From contig QXVZ01012045.1 in the NCBI GenBank assembly GCA_008931825.1, positions 1 through 29,846 of the forward strand: a stretch of DNA of 29,846 nucleotides. Reading direction: 5' to 3'. The notes beneath the pieces were generated by a model that made no database searches, had not been told where the DNA came from, and was given only the letters and a program-made list of their open reading frames with translations. The stretch comes from Phallusia fumigata. Its lineage: Eukaryota; Chordata; Ascidiacea; Phlebobranchia; Ascidiidae. Positions within the stretch are counted from its first letter, which is position 1. Every line of letters begins with the position of its first letter. The position numbers were made by a program, and so were the translations under genes. Below are positions 26,199 through 29,846 of the stretch, in pieces.

Positions 26199-27196
26199 AT
26201 GGCGACAGGTAGTCGGAAGTGATACTGGGAGACGAAGTGGCTGCTTGCTGGAAGAAATTTCTCGACGTTTAAATCTACCTCAATCGTGTTGCTACGTAAA
26301 ACTTAAGCGATCTGTGGCTAGGAACGCAAAGTGTATGGACATAATTTCTTGCTACTGTTTCGCTTTTGTCGCGACATCTGTGGAAAACCCTGATGTTTCG
26401 TAGGATACATTGGCCCTTGTTACCGCTCTGGAAGTAATTTTGCTTCATAGGGTCACAAACACATTTTCGCTTACAATATGTGTGATTTTGTCTGTGGTAA
26501 AGTGTACATTGGCGTGTAGGACAGATACAAACCAAATTACCGAATTGCAAAAAATGAAAAATACCAAATAGAACATGCACAAACAAAAAAGTCTGTATTA
26601 ATTCATGTTTAACAAGTTTCTTTACGTGCAGTGATCAAGAAGGATCGAAGCAATGTCCTTCTGCGATATCTTTACCAACAACTGGACAAAAAGGTGAATA
26701 TGGACATTTATTTATGTAACCCCTCCCCCCAATCTGAACCAATCAATGACCATTCCCTTATAATTGCAGCTCACAGGCCCTTGGAATGAAAACAAATTTT
26801 AGAGCAGGGAATACTTGATTGTGGTTAAGCTTAATTCGAGTGCTTGTCAAATTATTTCGGCTTGCATCTATTAAATTGTTAGTGAAAACAATTTAAGCAT
26901 AGGAACAAGAATCTGGCGAAGGCGGAGCAGCTTTAAGTATTTTGTCGCCAAAAAGGAACCTTATGTGGAAATACTTCATTGACTGCAAGCAATCCAATCA
27001 ACCACTTCCTATTACGTCACAGAATAAATCTGGCGACGCAGCGAAGCGTAAAGTGCAGGAGGGCGCGTCATCGAGTCACCAGAGCGAAACGGAACCTCGA
27101 CCCAAAGTGGCGAAATCGACAAACTCCGAACACTTAATGACGTCATTCCACGACGATGACGACCAGTCATCGAGGGACTTTTCGAGAGATACCTGA
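26199..27196 (+). CDS. DDA1: DDA1-like, copy 2 (probable allelic duplicate)
   Basis: The same exons as in copy 1 are present: tentative ATG exon 26199-26208, exon 26632-26693 and exon 27023-27196 ending in TGA, with intact splice sites (acceptor tttacgtgcag). The middle exon is identical to copy 1. The last exon differs at six bases; only one changes the protein (Leu to Ser near the C terminus). Both copies could encode a working protein. If the duplication is an assembly artefact this is an allele, not a second gene. Confidence 0.7.
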
Positions 27197-27302
27197 TTTT
27201 GTGTTTGGACATACCGCGTGCTTTTAAGTCACAGGGTTCTTAGTTCATAGCCCTACTGGAAAAGCCATTGCCCTATTTACATAAGATTTTCCACCTGTTA
27301 AC

Positions 27303-27522
27303 CAAGGGCTGGGCAAACTGCGGCCCACGAAGACTTTGAATGTAGCCCGCCCGATGTTATTAAAACTTAGTTCACCCGACTCTTTTCCGGTTTCCAATTT
27401 GACTTAAGACTTGGATGTTTGCAAGTATGATATTTCCTGTCCACATTCGCACGATTCGCCAGTCAAATTCCAAAAAAAATCTGCTCCGTGACCCAAAAAG
27501 TTTGCCCACCCCTCTGATACTG
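27303..27522. mobile_element. hAT-like MITE remnant 3' of DDA1, copy 2
   Basis: This is the counterpart of 25160-25383, with left end CAAGGGCTGGGCAAACTGCG and right end containing TTTGCCCACCCCTCTG, which restores a closer match to the typical terminus. It is flanked by gttaac and gttaat. Confidence 0.55.
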
Positions 27523-27922
27523 GTTAATAGTGGGAATTACACAGCAGGATTTACAACGAATACCTACCAACAATCGGTAAAATCGAATCCGGTTTTATCC
27601 AATTATGGAAACATTCAAATTTTCTTCGCCTGTTGTTTGTTCCAAGTAGAAACTTTTGATTATTTTATCTTACCATGGAAAATCCGATTTGATGGTTTTT
27701 AAAGCTAGTTTCGTTGCTAGATTGTATTGTGAGGTTCCAGTGGTCAAGATATTTTAAAACATTGATGTGTTGTTGGGCTAAATACGCAACTAGAGTGGGG
27801 TTTGTCATTTGTTTTGAATTAAAGACACCTTTTTTGTATTTCGTTGTTTTAAACCAGTTAATAGGTTTGGTACAATGTTAAACCCGGTTTAGAGTTGGAG
27901 AGTTTTTTCGAGAACTCCCCCA

Positions 27923-28946
27923 GAACCCGTGTTTCTTCCATTTTCGACCCCGCAAATTAGAAAAAATGACCAGTGGTGTTTTTGTGAAAATCGGGTCTAA
28001 ATTTTCGGTCTCTGATTTCGGTTTCGGAAAACTTTTCGTTACCAAAGATTGTGGATAAAATGTCTTGTAGTTTCTGATACCTTTTTTAAGAATAAAAATT
28101 GTTCTTAGATTATTGTAAGCGTGTAAGCCTGGAATTATCATTTATTTTGCTACTTTGGCTTAATACTGGATGAACAAAACACTACAAACAGAACTCTTCC
28201 TGACAGCAAGACTCAGCAAAACACCAACTTTTTTGTTATTATTAGAAGTTGTCAATTTTACAAGACCACCTATGAACGTTTGAAGTGTTGATACAAGCAC
28301 TCCCAATTGCTTACATTTTGCAAATAGCTTAAATTACCAGATAAATTGGTCAGGCCAATTATGGATCTCAATGAAGCCTTGAAAACACCGGGCGTACTTT
28401 TTTCAGCTTCGAAATGTTAAAAAACAAGTTTAATTGCCTGATTAAATTTGACGCAACAATGGCAATTTCGGAGCAGTTACACCGGGTTTTCATCCATTAT
28501 CCACTTAACGACTCATGGCCCAAAATATTTATCGGCACGGGTACCACGTGACTTTTTGTTGTTTTTAGTTCAAGATGTCTGCAAATATTAAAGGCTACAA
28601 CACTGGTGCACTTTCCTTATTTCCTTTCGAAGTCCAAAATATTAATACACAAACACCATGCCTCCAAAGCTCATTTAGTCATAAAAAATAGGATTTTTAA
28701 AACTTGGTATCAGCTTTAATTAAGGAAGTTCCACCATAGATTGTCTTTAAAAATATGTCGTTTGACTTGAGGGGTCTTGTCTGTATGTGTCACCGTCCAA
28801 TATTTCGACATGGTAAGTTACGGTTTGTGGTTAATTAACAGTTTTATTATCACACTTGGCTATTAATGTGTCAGACAGAGGCCGCTTTCTAATGATCGAA
28901 GACGGCTGGCTAAATAAAAACATTAAGTTGCCTTGGGGGCTACTTT
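27923..28946. other. Region without a recognised gene
   Basis: The minus-strand frame at 27878-28141 has no recognisable protein. A short plus-strand frame, ATG at 28755 to a good donor CATG|gtaagtt at 28812 (MSFDLRGLVCMCHRPIF), could be a first exon but finds no partner. Otherwise nothing is seen. Confidence 0.45.
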
Positions 28947-29093
28947 ATGTCTGAATCGACTCTGACAATTACTTGTCGATCGAATTGTCGACGTATGTTT
29001 GTGTTATCATTTCTGACATTTGGTCTCATTGCCTATTTTTATGTTGCAAACTCTCCAAACCCGGAAATAGGCATAATCCATGTTTCCTGTTGA
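28947..29093 (+). CDS. Possible short signal-anchor ORF or first exon (48 codons)
   Basis: An ATG at 28947 opens a frame with a basic cytosolic start (CRSNCRR), an uncharged hydrophobic stretch of about 18 residues (MFVLSFLTFGLIAYFYVA) and a short stem (NSPNPEIG) before TGA at 29091. This layout is typical of the N terminus of Golgi type II enzymes, but no good donor lies before the stop and no enzyme domain follows in the window. It could be chance. Confidence 0.25.
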   Translation: MSESTLTITCRSNCRRMFVLSFLTFGLIAYFYVANSPNPEIGIIHVSC

Positions 29094-29292
29094 TCTTCTG
29101 TTTTGCTACATTTTAAGATTTAAATTCGTAAAACAATCAGTTTACCGCGTTTTAGGATTTTACATGCCTCCTCTAACTTACATCAAACATTAATTGAAAT
29201 TAGTTTTTATATTCACTCTTCACTTGTTCATCAGGTCAGTTTTTTGCCAATTCAGCAATCATACTGAACCTTTGCACCTGGTTTTAATCTTG

Positions 29293-29490
29293 TTAAGATT
29301 CGGCGTCAACCCAAATTTGGCGAAATATGCTTTGCGCTGCTAGGCAAGCTAAGATCCAATTTTGGAGAAGTTCAAGTTGAGATAGTTTCGGGGCGAGGCT
29401 TGAAAATATTTCTAATTCGCGCTGACTGCGCAAAACGTTTAATTTTCGAACTGTGTTGCACAATCTGCCAAACAACTTGTCGTCCACCAA
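29293..29490 (-). CDS. Weak minus-strand coding candidate, unrecognised
   Basis: An open frame with Leu-rich, helix-like composition (LFGRLCNTVRKLNVLRSQRE, LAPKLSQLELLQNW) follows an acceptor-like aatcgtcag near 29495 and ends in TAA. It has no ATG of its own, so it would be a terminal exon of a gene entering from the right. No homology is recognised. Confidence 0.2.
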   Translation of the reverse strand: MVDDKLFGRLCNTVRKLNVLRSQRELEIFSSLAPKLSQLELLQNWILACLAAQSIFRQIWVDAES

Positions 29491-29641
29491 CCTGACGATT
29501 AGATGGAAGGTACATTTTTGTCAGAACCATAATTGCTTTTATAGCACTCCTACATTTACTTTTTGAAGGAGACAGTGGAATGTTGTAACGGCCAATTAAT
29601 CTCTGTCGTTTTCAACAGATTGACAGTTAAACCTTGTGTTG

Positions 29642-29784
29642 ATGTCAAAAACAGTGAAAGATATTAAAGAAAATCCATATATTCCCTACACTATTTATGA
29701 ATTAGTCATATCAGATGTCAGTGTGATAGATGTTGCAATAAGGCTGCCGCTAACTATGGCTCAAAAGTCAGACAAGTTCAAAAG
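29642..29784 (+). CDS. Probable first coding exon of an unrecognised gene, running off the right edge
   Basis: The ATG at 29642 is the first in its frame after an acceptor-like cgttttcaacag ending at 29618; an in-frame TGA at 29621 lies upstream. It opens 47 codons (MSKTVKDIKENPYIPYTIYE, VIDVAIRLPLTMAQKSDKF) that end at a good donor, AAAAG|gtaact, in phase 2. Composition is coding-like. I do not recognise the family; the rest lies outside the window. Confidence 0.4.
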
Positions 29785-29846
29785 GTAACTCACGACAAGA
29801 TAATTTATGCAACTTCTAATTCACGTCTTGTTGTCTCGCCAGTAAA

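Larger units (their letters stand above)
25777..27922. repeat. 2.15-kb direct duplication, copy 2, starting at N 25776
   Basis: This is the second copy of 23625-25775, in the same orientation and colinear throughout, including both DDA1 exons, the invariant 167-bp block and the MITE remnant. It most likely represents the other haplotype of the same locus; a true tandem duplication is the alternative. Confidence 0.95.

Overview
The window is animal nuclear DNA: AT-rich, with spliced genes using GT..AG introns, C2H2 and CUB/discoidin proteins, and many small hAT-type transposon remnants in introns. The gene content (discoidin-CUB receptor, LITAF-like protein, TPR protein with a GlnD/DUF294-type nucleotidyltransferase, DDA1) and the very high divergence between apparently allelic copies at contig joins suggest an invertebrate deuterostome. 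My best guess is a tunicate such as Ciona; this is inference, since I could not run a search. Six isolated N characters (882, 2264, 2531, 15473, 20552, 25776) mark contig joins. Three of them are flanked by direct repeats that abut the N, as expected when overlapping haplotype or paralogous contigs are placed end to end.

Layout, left to right. (1) 1-3877, minus: a large TPR/nucleotidyltransferase gene that runs off the left edge and is broken by three N joins and one N-free frameshift. (2) 3878-5914: no gene seen. (3) 5915-7181, plus: a complete five-exon gene for a 251-residue protein with five C2H2 zinc fingers. (4) 7842-12054, minus: a complete 11-exon gene for the mitochondrial ATP synthase beta subunit (522 aa), with three different hAT-like MITEs in its introns. 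(5) 13300-13803, minus: a LITAF/SIMPLE-domain membrane-associated protein. (6) 13804-15619: no gene, one hAT-like MITE and one N. (7) 15620-23520, minus: a 16-exon (visible) gene for a type I membrane receptor with signal peptide, one F5/8 type C domain, three CUB domains, a Ser/Thr-rich stalk, a TM helix and a tail of about 106 residues; half of CUB1 is missing at the N at 20552. (8) 23625-27922: a 2.15-kb direct duplication across the N at 25776. Each copy carries, on the plus strand, the exons of a DDA1-like subunit of CUL4-DDB1 ubiquitin ligases. (9) 27923-29846: mostly unassigned, with two short plus-strand coding candidates near the right edge.

The genes do not form one pathway; this is an ordinary animal gene neighbourhood. 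The most useful observations are the assembly-driven duplications and chimera, the receptor architecture, the DDA1 gene hidden in exons too short for ORF finding (possibly lacking its DDB1-binding N terminus), and the cluster of distinct hAT-type MITEs with recognisable target-site duplications.
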